DNA of 64,000 nucleotides. Origin: Bacteroides sp. AN502(2024). GTDB lineage: Bacteria > Bacteroidota > Bacteroidia > Bacteroidales > Bacteroidaceae. The translations under genes and the position numbers were made by a program. A model generated the notes under the pieces. It searched no databases, had not been told where the DNA came from, and saw only the letters and a list, made by a program, of their open reading frames with translations. Shown here one piece after another: positions 56,750 to 64,000 of the stretch (the stretch's first letter is position 1; each line of letters starts with the position of its first letter). The stretch covers positions 3,286,001 to 3,350,000 of the forward strand of contig NZ_JBGFSP010000003.1 in assembly GCF_041227145.1 (NCBI RefSeq), read 5' to 3'.

Positions 56750-57928
56750 TTATTCTACGTAGAGTACCAATCCTTTCAGATATTCTCCTTCGGGGTGATA
56801 GATGTTTACCGGATGGTCGGAAGGTTGTGTCAGCTGGTGTAGGATGCGTACGCTACGCCCTGACATTGCTGCTGCGGTAAACACGGCGGTACGGAAATTC
56901 TCTTTGCTTACCACTTGTGAGCAAGAGAAAGTAAACAGGATACCACCCGGTTTGATTTTCTCGAATGCTTTGGCATTCAGTTTACGGTAACCTTGCAAAG
57001 CATTCCGCAGTGCATCTTTATGTTTGGCGAATGCAGGGGGGTCAAGGATGATTAAATCATACTGGTCACCCATGCGGTCGAGATATTTGAAAGCATCTTC
57101 AGCAAAAGCTTCGTGACGGGAATCACCCGGGAAGTTTAGCTCTACGTTTTTATTTGTCAAATCAATCGCTTTAGCTGAACTGTCGACAGAGTGTACGAGT
57201 TTCGCACCTCCGCGCATGGCGTAGAATGAGAATCCGCCGGTGTAGCAAAACATGTTGAGTACCGAACGGTCTTTGGCGTAATGTTCCAGCAAAGAACGAT
57301 TTTCGCGCTGGTCTACAAAGAATCCGGTTTTCTGACCTTTCAGCCAGTCTACATGGAATTTCAAACCATATTCTTGTGCGATATTATCACAGCTTCCCCC
57401 TTTCAGAAAACCGTTTTCAGGGAAAAGGTCTGCTTTAAAAGGAAGAGTTGTTTCTGATTTATAATAGATATGCTCGATTTTGTCACCCATTACTTCGGAT
57501 AAAGCTTCGGCAATCGCCATGCGGTCTACGTGCATTCCTGCAGAGTGTGCCTGCATGACAGCAGTTTTGTCATACACGTCAATCACCAGTCCGGGGAGAT
57601 TGTCTCCTTCACCGTGAACAAGTCGGTAAGTGTTGTTGGTCGGATTAGTGGCGATACCGATACTGCGGCGCATATCGTATGCTATTTCCAGTTTGCGTTT
57701 CCAAAAATTGTGGTCGATAGGTTCCTGACGGAAAGAGAGTACGCGTACAGCAATACTTCCGATTTGGAAATGTCCTTCGGCAATAAATTCTTTTTTTGAG
57801 GTGTACACTTCTACGACTTCACCTTCATCGGGTTCTCCGTCAAGACGAGCGATGGCGCCGGAAAAAATCCATGGGTGGAATCTCTTAAGAGAATCTTCCT
57901 TACCTGGTTTGAGATATACTTTATGCAT
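56750..57928 (-). CDS. Class I SAM-dependent rRNA methyltransferase (RlmI-like)
   Basis: 392 residues from ATG 57928. PUA domain at about 1-75 (MHKVYLKPGKEDSLKRFHPW, IFSGAI). The methyltransferase core has VLNMFCYTGGFSFYAMRGG (SAM site), LIILDPPAFAKHKDAL and FSCSQVVSKENF, the m5C-type motifs. The nearest known relative, RlmI, methylates C1962 of 23S rRNA; the target here is inferred. An in-frame start at 57946 is less likely. 59 bases after the exonuclease gene. Confidence 0.9.
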   Translation of the reverse strand: MHKVYLKPGKEDSLKRFHPWIFSGAIARLDGEPDEGEVVEVYTSKKEFIAEGHFQIGSIAVRVLSFRQEPIDHNFWKRKLEIAYDMRRSIGIATNPTNNTYRLVHGEGDNLPGLVIDVYDKTAVMQAHSAGMHVDRMAIAEALSEVMGDKIEHIYYKSETTLPFKADLFPENGFLKGGSCDNIAQEYGLKFHVDWLKGQKTGFFVDQRENRSLLEHYAKDRSVLNMFCYTGGFSFYAMRGGAKLVHSVDSSAKAIDLTNKNVELNFPGDSRHEAFAEDAFKYLDRMGDQYDLIILDPPAFAKHKDALRNALQGYRKLNAKAFEKIKPGGILFTFSCSQVVSKENFRTAVFTAAAMSGRSVRILHQLTQPSDHPVNIYHPEGEYLKGLVLYVE

Positions 57929-57987
57929 AATGTAGTCTTTCCTCAACCCTCTTCCAAGGGGGCCTTGGATCGTTTTATTATTGGTTA

Positions 57988-58647
57988 TTAATCACTTATT
58001 TCATTATTTATCACTTCCTCTGTGGGAGAGACCGGAGCTGCTAGCGGAGAAACCTCCCAGTTTCCCGTTTGTTTCAGCTCTTGCAACAGATTGTAGATAT
58101 TGAGGCATGCCCATGCATCGGTAGCTGCATATTGTTTCTGTCCATCACTCAATACATCAGCTTCCCAGTTGGACAAGCGTTGTGATTTGGATATCTTTTC
58201 TTTGAATAAGATAGCGTAAATCTTTTGCAGACTTTTGTCCTGTATTCCGAATTGACGCACATACTCCTGCAATTCGATACAACTCTGTTGAGTGAAAGGT
58301 GCGCGTTTATGCAGCATCATAAAGTCGTCTTTCAGAGAGAGTCCCACTTTGATCACAGCCGGGTTTTCCAATAAGTCAACCAATGGCCGGGTCAATCCCG
58401 TCATATTGAGGCGGAATAAGAAACAGCATTCTTCGGAAGAAATCTGGAGAAGTGCTACTTTGTGCGATTGTCCTTTGGTAAAGGAAGGACGAGTTTCGCT
58501 GTCGATGCCTATCACTGGCTTGGATTGGAGATAAGCTACTGCTCTTTCCGTTTCAGCCTCCGACTGGATGACATAAATACGTCCCGGAAAGACAGTTTTC
58601 GGGAGTTCTTTCAGTTCATCTTTATCTATGGTTCTTCTTACAATCAT
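57988..58647 (-). CDS. 3'-5' exonuclease, DEDD (RNase D-like) family
   Basis: 219 residues. Exo I is GIDSETRPSF near residue 47 (D, E), Exo II has KVGLSLKDD, Exo III is YAATDAWACLNIYNLL with the terminal Asp near 178. RNase D and DnaQ share this fold; with a short C-terminus and no HRDC domain, the substrate is open. It follows the DUF5063 gene with a gap of two bases. Confidence 0.9.
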   Translation of the reverse strand: MIVRRTIDKDELKELPKTVFPGRIYVIQSEAETERAVAYLQSKPVIGIDSETRPSFTKGQSHKVALLQISSEECCFLFRLNMTGLTRPLVDLLENPAVIKVGLSLKDDFMMLHKRAPFTQQSCIELQEYVRQFGIQDKSLQKIYAILFKEKISKSQRLSNWEADVLSDGQKQYAATDAWACLNIYNLLQELKQTGNWEVSPLAAPVSPTEEVINNEISD

Positions 58648-58649
58648 TG

Positions 58650-59345
58650 CTATTTTAATTCATCATCATGACAATGGCAACTGTTTTCGTGGCAGTGGCA
58701 ACCGTTTTCGTGGCAGTGGCAACCGTCTTCGTGGCAGTGGCAATCATCATCGTGGCAATGACAGCCATCTTCCTCACAACAATCGTTGTCGTTGCCCGGT
58801 TCGTAAAATCCTTCTTCGTTATCTTCTTCCTCCTGATTGTATTTCACGTCATGAAGGGCGCGGAGTGTGTTTACCAGTTTCTGTCCCCACAGTGTGCCGA
58901 AGTTCTCTTGGCAGATAGCCAATGAATCATTCATCGTTTCGTTCAGTCCCAGTTGGAAGACAAATATGAAATCTTTAATATCCTGATAGATATCAGCCAG
59001 GTCTTCCGATATAGACTTTTTGATAGGCTGATCGCTGTACACCATATCCTGCACGAATACGTCCAGATAATCATCCTTATCAGCCATCAATCCGGAAAGG
59101 TTGATACGCAGAATATCATACATCTCTTCTGTGACATACGTTTCAAGTGCTTCCTCTCCGATCGTCTCACATTTGGGCAGCATCGCTGCTTTAAGGTAGA
59201 GCAGGGGAAGTATTTTTAATGATGTATCGACGAAAGTACTACGCTTCATCCGTTCGGCACGTTCGAGAAATGCACAAAATTCGGCAGCTACCGTTACGAA
59301 CTCAATTACGTTTTTATCAAATATCGTTTGGCTTTCTTTTTCCAT
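58650..59345 (-). CDS. DUF5063 protein with a Cys/His-rich repeat tail
   Basis: 231 residues. The DUF5063 domain is at about 1-180 (FVTVAAEFCAFLERAERMKR, TFVDTSLKILPLLYLKAAML). The tail, from DCCEEDG, is five heptads of the form x-CHCH-x-x, e.g. GCHCHEDG. Such CHCH arrays can bind Zn, Cu or Ni. No signal peptide, so cytosolic. A -7-like TACCTTTG is at 59367-59374. Two bases separate it from the exonuclease gene. Confidence 0.87.
   Translation of the reverse strand: MEKESQTIFDKNVIEFVTVAAEFCAFLERAERMKRSTFVDTSLKILPLLYLKAAMLPKCETIGEEALETYVTEEMYDILRINLSGLMADKDDYLDVFVQDMVYSDQPIKKSISEDLADIYQDIKDFIFVFQLGLNETMNDSLAICQENFGTLWGQKLVNTLRALHDVKYNQEEEDNEEGFYEPGNDNDCCEEDGCHCHDDDCHCHEDGCHCHENGCHCHENSCHCHDDELK
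58675..58758. repeat. 21-bp coding tandem repeats (CHCH tail)
   Basis: Four units of 21 bases (58675-58695, 58696-58716, 58717-58737, 58738-58758) share TGGCAACCGTTTTCGTGGCAG with few changes, encoding the heptads. Copy-number change by slippage is possible and would keep the frame. Confidence 0.85.
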
Positions 59346-59416
59346 GATCTATATTGATTTGCAACGCAAAGGTAAGAAAAAGGATTGAATGAGCGTAGTG
59401 CTCGTTATTTTTTTAT

Positions 59417-59424
59417 TATTTTTG
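59417..59424 (+). promoter_or_regulatory. Likely -7 element of ftsK
   Basis: TATTTTTG matches TAnnTTTG; no good TTTG is found 17-21 bases upstream. Its position inside the longer reading frame (from 59389) supports ATG 59470 as the ftsK start. Confidence 0.4.
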
Positions 59425-59469
59425 CCGCTTAGAATTTCATTCCGGTTTTATAAAAAGAATAAAAGACTC

Positions 59470-61962
59470 ATGGCAAAGAAGAATTTAGATAAGGAGGCGG
59501 AACGCACCCCCTCTTTCCTCAGCAAAATTGCGGCTGTATGTAAGAATGAAACCGTTCATTTTGTAATCGGGTTGATGCTGGTCATCTTTTCCGTTTATCT
59601 GTTGTTGGCTTTTTCTTCCTTCTTCTTCACGGGGGCTGCCGATCAAAGTATTATCGATAGTGGCAGTTCGGCAGACTTGGCAGCTGTTAACAATCAGGTG
59701 AAGAATTATGCCGGGTCACGCGGAGCGCAGTTGGCCAGCTATCTGATTAATGACTGTTTCGGTATTTCCTCCTTCTTCATACTGGTTTTCCTGGCGGTGG
59801 CTGGATTGAAGTTGATGCGTGTACGTGTTGTGCGTCTGTGGAAGTGGTTTATCGGCTGTACACTCTTATTGATCTGGTTCTCCGTATTCTTCGGATTCGC
59901 TTTTATGGATCATTATCAGGATTCCTTCATTTATTTGGGAGGCATGCACGGATATAATGTCAGTCGTTGGCTGATTTCGCAAGTGGGAGTACCCGGTGTA
60001 TGGATGATTCTGTTGATAACGGCTATCTGTTTCTTCATATATATAAGTGCACGTACCGTCATCTGGTTGCGTAAACTTTTCGCATTGAGTTTCCTGAAAC
60101 GCGAAAAGAAAGAAGAAAAGGAGAACGTTCCGGAAGGAGAAGACGCTCCGGAATTTACGACTTCCCAACCGCAAGAGATGGAGTTCAATTTGAAACGAAC
60201 GTATAAACAGACATCTCCTCCGGCACCGGTGACGGATATGCAGGCTGAAGAACCTGAAGACGCCTTTTCTGATAATAAATCGGAAAAGGAAGAGACCTCT
60301 GTATCTGACGAAAGTGAAGGAGTGACGATGGTATTTGAACCGACTGTTTCTAATTCGGCTTCTCTTGTGCAGGAAGAATTCTTGGAAGAGGCGGAACCCG
60401 GATTTGAGGTAGAACCGGCTACTGCGGAAGAAGAATATCAGGGTCCTGAACTCGAACCGTACAATCCTACGAAGGATTTGGAAAACTACCGTTTCCCGAC
60501 TATTGATCTGATGAAGCATTTCGATAATGATGATCCGACGATTGACATGGACGAACAGAATGCCAATAAAGATCGTATCATTAATACATTGCGCAGCTTC
60601 GGAATTGAAATCAGTACGATTAAAGCAACCGTGGGACCTACGGTCACTCTATATGAAATTACTCCGGAACAGGGAGTGCGTATTTCTAAAATCCGTGGTT
60701 TGGAAGATGATATCGCATTGAGTCTTTCTGCCGACGGTATCCGTATTATTGCTCCGATACCGGGTAAAGGAACCATCGGCATTGAAGTACCGAACAAGAA
60801 CCCGAAGATCGTTTCCGGACAGAGTGTGATCGGAAGCAAGAAATTCCAGGAATCCAAATATGACTTACCTATTGTATTGGGTAAGACGATCACGAATGAA
60901 GTCTTCATGTTCGACCTTTGCAAGATGCCGCACGTATTGGTGGCCGGTGCAACCGGTCAAGGTAAATCTGTCGGTTTGAATGCCATTATCACCTCCTTAT
61001 TATATAAGAAGCATCCGGCAGAATTGAAGTTTGTGCTGGTCGATCCGAAGAAAGTGGAATTCAGTATCTATTCGGTGATTGAAAATCATTTCCTTGCCAA
61101 ACTCCCTGATGGAGGTGACCCGATTATTACGGACGTCACGAAAGTGGTGCAAACCTTGAATTCGGTTTGTGTGGAGATGGATACCCGTTATGATCTTTTG
61201 AAGATGGCACATGTGCGTAATATCAAAGAGTATAACGAGAAATTTATCAATCGTCGCTTGAATCCGGAAAAGGGACATAAGTTTATGCCGTATATCGTAG
61301 TGGTGATCGATGAGTTTGGAGATTTGATCATGACTGCCGGTAAGGAAGTGGAACTTCCGATTGCCCGTATAGCACAGTTGGCGCGTGCTGTCGGTATCCA
61401 CATGATTATTGCTACACAGCGTCCGACTACTAATATTATTACGGGTACGATTAAAGCCAACTTCCCGGCGCGTATCGCTTTCCGTGTATCTGCCATGATG
61501 GACTCCCGTACTATTCTGGACCGTCCGGGTGCCAACCGCCTGATTGGTAAGGGAGATATGCTCTTCTTGCAGGGAGCTGATCCGGTACGTGTGCAATGTG
61601 CCTTTATCGATACACCGGAAGTAGAGGATATTACCAGATTTATTTCCCGTCAGCAAGGGTATCCTACTCCGTTCTTTTTGCCCGAATATGTGAGTGAAGA
61701 TAGTAATAGTGAAGTAGGGGATGTTGATATGGGACGTCTGGATCCGTTGTTTGAAGATGCGGCGCGGTTGGTTGTCATTCATCAGCAAGGTTCCACTTCA
61801 TTGATCCAGCGTAAATTTGCGATTGGCTATAATCGTGCCGGCCGTATCATGGATCAATTGGAGAAAGCCGGAATTGTGGGTCCTACGCAAGGAAGCAAGG
61901 CACGTGACGTGCTGTGCATGGACGAGAATGACCTTGAAATGCGATTGAACAATTTACAATAA
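59470..61962 (+). CDS. ftsK: DNA translocase FtsK/SpoIIIE family
   Basis: 830 residues. Pumps chromosomal DNA at the division septum and anchors there. Four TM segments in about 1-215, an acidic linker (about 225-350), then the RecA-like motor: Walker A VAGATGQGKSVGLNA near residue 493, VLVDPKKVEFSIY, Walker B IVVVIDEFGDLIMTAG, TQRPTTNIITG, and a C-terminal winged-helix gamma domain (LIQRKFAIGYNRAGRIMDQL) that reads KOPS. An upstream in-frame ATG (59389) gives a hydrophobic extension, which I reject. lolA-like and trxB genes follow. Confidence 0.93.
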   Translation: MAKKNLDKEAERTPSFLSKIAAVCKNETVHFVIGLMLVIFSVYLLLAFSSFFFTGAADQSIIDSGSSADLAAVNNQVKNYAGSRGAQLASYLINDCFGISSFFILVFLAVAGLKLMRVRVVRLWKWFIGCTLLLIWFSVFFGFAFMDHYQDSFIYLGGMHGYNVSRWLISQVGVPGVWMILLITAICFFIYISARTVIWLRKLFALSFLKREKKEEKENVPEGEDAPEFTTSQPQEMEFNLKRTYKQTSPPAPVTDMQAEEPEDAFSDNKSEKEETSVSDESEGVTMVFEPTVSNSASLVQEEFLEEAEPGFEVEPATAEEEYQGPELEPYNPTKDLENYRFPTIDLMKHFDNDDPTIDMDEQNANKDRIINTLRSFGIEISTIKATVGPTVTLYEITPEQGVRISKIRGLEDDIALSLSADGIRIIAPIPGKGTIGIEVPNKNPKIVSGQSVIGSKKFQESKYDLPIVLGKTITNEVFMFDLCKMPHVLVAGATGQGKSVGLNAIITSLLYKKHPAELKFVLVDPKKVEFSIYSVIENHFLAKLPDGGDPIITDVTKVVQTLNSVCVEMDTRYDLLKMAHVRNIKEYNEKFINRRLNPEKGHKFMPYIVVVIDEFGDLIMTAGKEVELPIARIAQLARAVGIHMIIATQRPTTNIITGTIKANFPARIAFRVSAMMDSRTILDRPGANRLIGKGDMLFLQGADPVRVQCAFIDTPEVEDITRFISRQQGYPTPFFLPEYVSEDSNSEVGDVDMGRLDPLFEDAARLVVIHQQGSTSLIQRKFAIGYNRAGRIMDQLEKAGIVGPTQGSKARDVLCMDENDLEMRLNNLQ

Positions 61963-61972
61963 CCGTTCGTTT

Positions 61973-62623
61973 ATGAATCCGATGAGAAAGTACATTTTTA
62001 GTGTTTTAATAGCTTTATTCTCTTTGCCTGCGATGGCTCAACAACAGCAGGCGAAGGTCATTCTTGATAAGGCGGCTGAGGCGTTTCGTAAAGCAGGTGG
62101 TGTGAGAGCCGATTTTACTGTAAAGGCTGTGACAAACGGGCTGGTAGAAGGTGCTGAAAAAGGAACGATTCAGTTGAAAGGAGAGAAATTCGTACTGAAA
62201 ACGTCCGATATCACCACTTGGTTTGATGGAAAAACGCAGTGGAGTTATGTGACAAAGAATGATGAAGTGAACGTTAGCAATCCGACACAGGAAGAGTTGC
62301 AGCAGATCAATCCGTATGCATTTCTATATCTGTATCGGAAAGGATTCTCGCCCAAGCTGGGAGGAACCAAGACCTATCGTGGAAAAGCTGTGTGGGAGGT
62401 CGTTTTGACTGCCGGGAATCAGAAGCAAGAGCTGGAGCAGATCACTCTTTGGGTGACGAAGGATACTTACGAACCTTTGTATATTTTGCTTCGGCAACGT
62501 GGTCGGCAGACTCGTAATGAGATAACCATTACGAGTTATCAGACTAATCAGAATTATGCGGATCGGGTGTTTATGTTCGATAAAAGACAATATCCCAATG
62601 CGGAGGTGATAGATTTGAGATAA
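61973..62623 (+). CDS. LolA-like outer-membrane lipoprotein carrier family protein
   Basis: 216 residues. Signal peptide MNPMRKYIFSVLIALFSLPA with MAQ, so periplasmic. The LolA fold shows as AKVILDKAAEAFRKAGGVRA, ADFTVKAV, GEKFVLKTSDITTWFDGKTQ and ITLWVTKDTYEPLYI. It probably carries lipoproteins between membranes, as LolA does; Bacteroides members are diverged. 10 bases after ftsK. ATG 61982 is an alternative start. Confidence 0.85.
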   Translation: MNPMRKYIFSVLIALFSLPAMAQQQQAKVILDKAAEAFRKAGGVRADFTVKAVTNGLVEGAEKGTIQLKGEKFVLKTSDITTWFDGKTQWSYVTKNDEVNVSNPTQEELQQINPYAFLYLYRKGFSPKLGGTKTYRGKAVWEVVLTAGNQKQELEQITLWVTKDTYEPLYILLRQRGRQTRNEITITSYQTNQNYADRVFMFDKRQYPNAEVIDLR

Positions 62624-62661
62624 TATGTGTTTATAACCAAATAATAAAAAGATAGATTGAA

Positions 62662-63612
62662 ATGGCAGAAATAGAAAAAATGAAATGCCTGATTATTGGT
62701 TCAGGTCCTGCCGGATATACGGCAGCGATTTATGCAGGACGTGCAAATTTATGTCCGGTGCTTTATGAAGGATTGCAGCCGGGTGGTCAGTTGACTACTA
62801 CTACGGAGGTGGAGAACTTCCCCGGTTATCCGGAAGGTATCAGTGGTCCACAGTTGATGGAAGACTTGCGTGCACAGGCAAGCCGTTTCGGAACAGACAT
62901 GCGTTTCGGCATTGTTACAGCGGCCGATTTGAGCAAGGCTCCTTATAAAATAACCATTGACGGTGATAAGGTTATCGAAACAGAGACATTGATTATTGCT
63001 ACCGGAGCTACCGCTAAATATCTGGGGCTGGAGGATGAAAAGAAATATGCCGGAATGGGGGTAAGTGCTTGTGCCACTTGCGACGGATTTTTCTATCGTA
63101 AGAAAGTGGTTGCCGTAGTCGGCGGAGGTGATACAGCTTGTGAAGAGGCTGTTTATCTTGCCGGACTTGCATCTAAAGTATATCTGATTGTCCGCAAACC
63201 TTTCCTGCGTGCATCGAAGATTATGCAGGAGCGAGTCATGAACCACGAGAAGATTGAAGTTCTTTTTGAACATAACGCGGTTGGTTTGTTTGGCGACAAC
63301 GGGGTAGAAGGTGTAAACCTGGTAAAGCGTTTGGGCGAACCGGATGAAGAACGTTATAGCTTGCCTATCGACGGTTTCTTCCTGGCTATCGGGCATAAAC
63401 CGAATACTGAGATATTTAAAGAATACATCGATACGGATGAAGTGGGGTATATCATCACGGAGGGTAATAGTCCCCGTACCAAAGTCCCCGGAGTTTTTGC
63501 GGCAGGAGACGTGGCCGATCCGCATTATCGTCAGGCCATTACGGCTGCGGGAAGTGGTTGCAAGGCTGCCTTGGAGGCAGAGCGTTACCTTTCTGCGAAA
63601 GGACTCATTTAA
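62662..63612 (+). CDS. trxB: Thioredoxin reductase
   Basis: 316 residues. Reduces thioredoxin with NADPH. N-terminal FAD motif LIIGSGPAGYTAAIYAGRA; the redox pair is in ACATCDGFFY near residue 138; NADPH motif VVGGGDTACEEAVYLA; C-terminal FAAGDVADPHYRQAITAAGSG. All are intact. It is 38 bases after the LolA-like gene, so the three genes may be one unit. Confidence 0.95.
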   Translation: MAEIEKMKCLIIGSGPAGYTAAIYAGRANLCPVLYEGLQPGGQLTTTTEVENFPGYPEGISGPQLMEDLRAQASRFGTDMRFGIVTAADLSKAPYKITIDGDKVIETETLIIATGATAKYLGLEDEKKYAGMGVSACATCDGFFYRKKVVAVVGGGDTACEEAVYLAGLASKVYLIVRKPFLRASKIMQERVMNHEKIEVLFEHNAVGLFGDNGVEGVNLVKRLGEPDEERYSLPIDGFFLAIGHKPNTEIFKEYIDTDEVGYIITEGNSPRTKVPGVFAAGDVADPHYRQAITAAGSGCKAALEAERYLSAKGLI

Positions 63613-63713
63613 TTCCGTTCATTTGATCATAGGAGGGACAAAGTAAATACAGCGGTGTCATCTCACCGTTAGGAAGGAAAAGACAAACTCCCTCATAGAT
63701 AAAAAATGAAAAT

Positions 63714-63925
63714 CCTCTTTCAACCTATCACCGTATTCCTGAAATTCCTTATTCATCGTACTTTCAGAATGGTGATAGGTTGTTATTGACCTATCACCTC
63801 ATCTATCACCTATCACCGCCTATTTTCCTATAGTAAACAGTCATTTAAAACATTTTGTGTCTTGAACAAAGTGTTCAGCGCTTTGAACAAAGTGTTTTGT
63901 GGCTTGAAATGTCTTATACGGATTT
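63714..63925. repeat. Dispersed intergenic repeat element, copy D
   Basis: The left part (63718-63830) matches the reverse complement of copy A, 14763-14870, including CCTCTTTCAACCTATCACC, the ATTCATCGTA block and a GGTGATAGGT/ACCTATCACC hairpin. It is followed by CATCTATCACCTATCACC, TAGTAAACAGTCATTT and a 21-bp array (AACAAAGTGTT units, 63848-63920) in which TGAACA pairs with TGTTCA around AAG. It is 3' of trxB. Confidence 0.65.
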
Positions 63926-63964
63926 AGGTTGACACCTTTTTAGAGACATAAAAAAAGAAAAATT

Positions 63965-64000
63965 ATGTCTAAATTATCTCGTAAGATTTATTCTGAGACT
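63965..64000 (+). CDS. Start of a gene cut by the right edge, possibly an IS3-type OrfA
   Basis: ATG 63965 opens MSKLSRKIYSET, 12 codons, then the window ends. The start resembles IS3-family OrfA proteins, but 12 residues cannot settle it. The sequence GGTTGACACCTTTTTAGAGAC upstream could be an IS end. Confidence 0.3.
   Translation, partial: MSKLSRKIYSET

Noticed and set aside
58668..58925. Plus-strand reading frame with repeated VFVAVAT segments, looking like a membrane protein
   Set aside because: It is the antisense of the Cys/His heptad repeat of the DUF5063 gene; the repetition comes from that DNA repeat.
59389..59469. N-terminal hydrophobic extension of FtsK
   Set aside because: It overlaps the likely -7 element at 59417 and matches no FtsK start; ATG 59470 is the better start.

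Overview
The window looks like chromosomal DNA of a gut Bacteroides, close to the thetaiotaomicron/ovatus/xylanisolvens group. This rests on the protein families (DUF4270, DUF4836, DUF5063, DUF5687, the FHS-type sugar transporter, the three-gene cytosolic alpha-glucan cluster), on promoters of the Bacteroidetes type (TTTG, about 17-21 bases, TAnnTTTG), and on Bacteroides-type insertion sequences (IS66, ISL3/ISAon1, IS1182, IS1380, IS5). Species is an inference. I saw no rRNA, tRNA or CRISPR array.

Layout. 1-3800 is a minus-strand operon: M3 peptidase, lipoprotein, dCMP deaminase, and an S41 protease cut by the left edge. 3900-8600 holds gapA, mscL-guaA, a Crp/Fnr regulator and a MarC-type membrane protein. 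8700-9600 is a broken BACON-like gene. 9770-17500 is alpha-glucan metabolism: debranching enzyme, GT4 glycosyltransferase and GH57 protein in one operon, then a converging pair of a short GT5 protein and a DUF4270 lipoprotein. panC-panD follows. 18944-23390 is one small lipoprotein gene cut by two insertion sequences, each with a perfect 8-bp target duplication. 24000-39330 is mostly housekeeping on the minus strand: an NfnA/NfnB-like fusion, a sugar MFS transporter, rplU-rpmA-serS, a HAD phosphatase, an NlpC/P60 lipoprotein, an ABC pair, an M16 peptidase, kdsA, a lipid kinase and miaA.

39548-50200 is an AT-rich accessory island: an O-antigen-ligase-like protein with TPRs; an IS5 relic hit by an IS1182 element that was itself hit by a second IS66 copy; a tight operon of radical SAM protein, lipoprotein and PH-like membrane protein; then relics of IS1380, IS66 and a large surface protein. 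The radical SAM operon is the best candidate for an undescribed system.

50283-63612 returns to core genes: an ABC pair, a DUF4836 lipoprotein, rsmE, a bifunctional nuclease-like protein, a nucleoside-type MFS transporter, a candidate small RNA, an rRNA methyltransferase, a DEDD exonuclease, a DUF5063 protein with a Cys/His-rich tail, ftsK, a LolA-like protein and trxB. Several intergenic regions carry 21-22-bp tandem arrays; two of these sit in larger, related repeat elements.

The two IS66 copies are inverted, both 2535 bp and nearly identical, and bracket 21.6 kb. Removing each copy rejoins a single broken gene, so the segment between them is in its original orientation.
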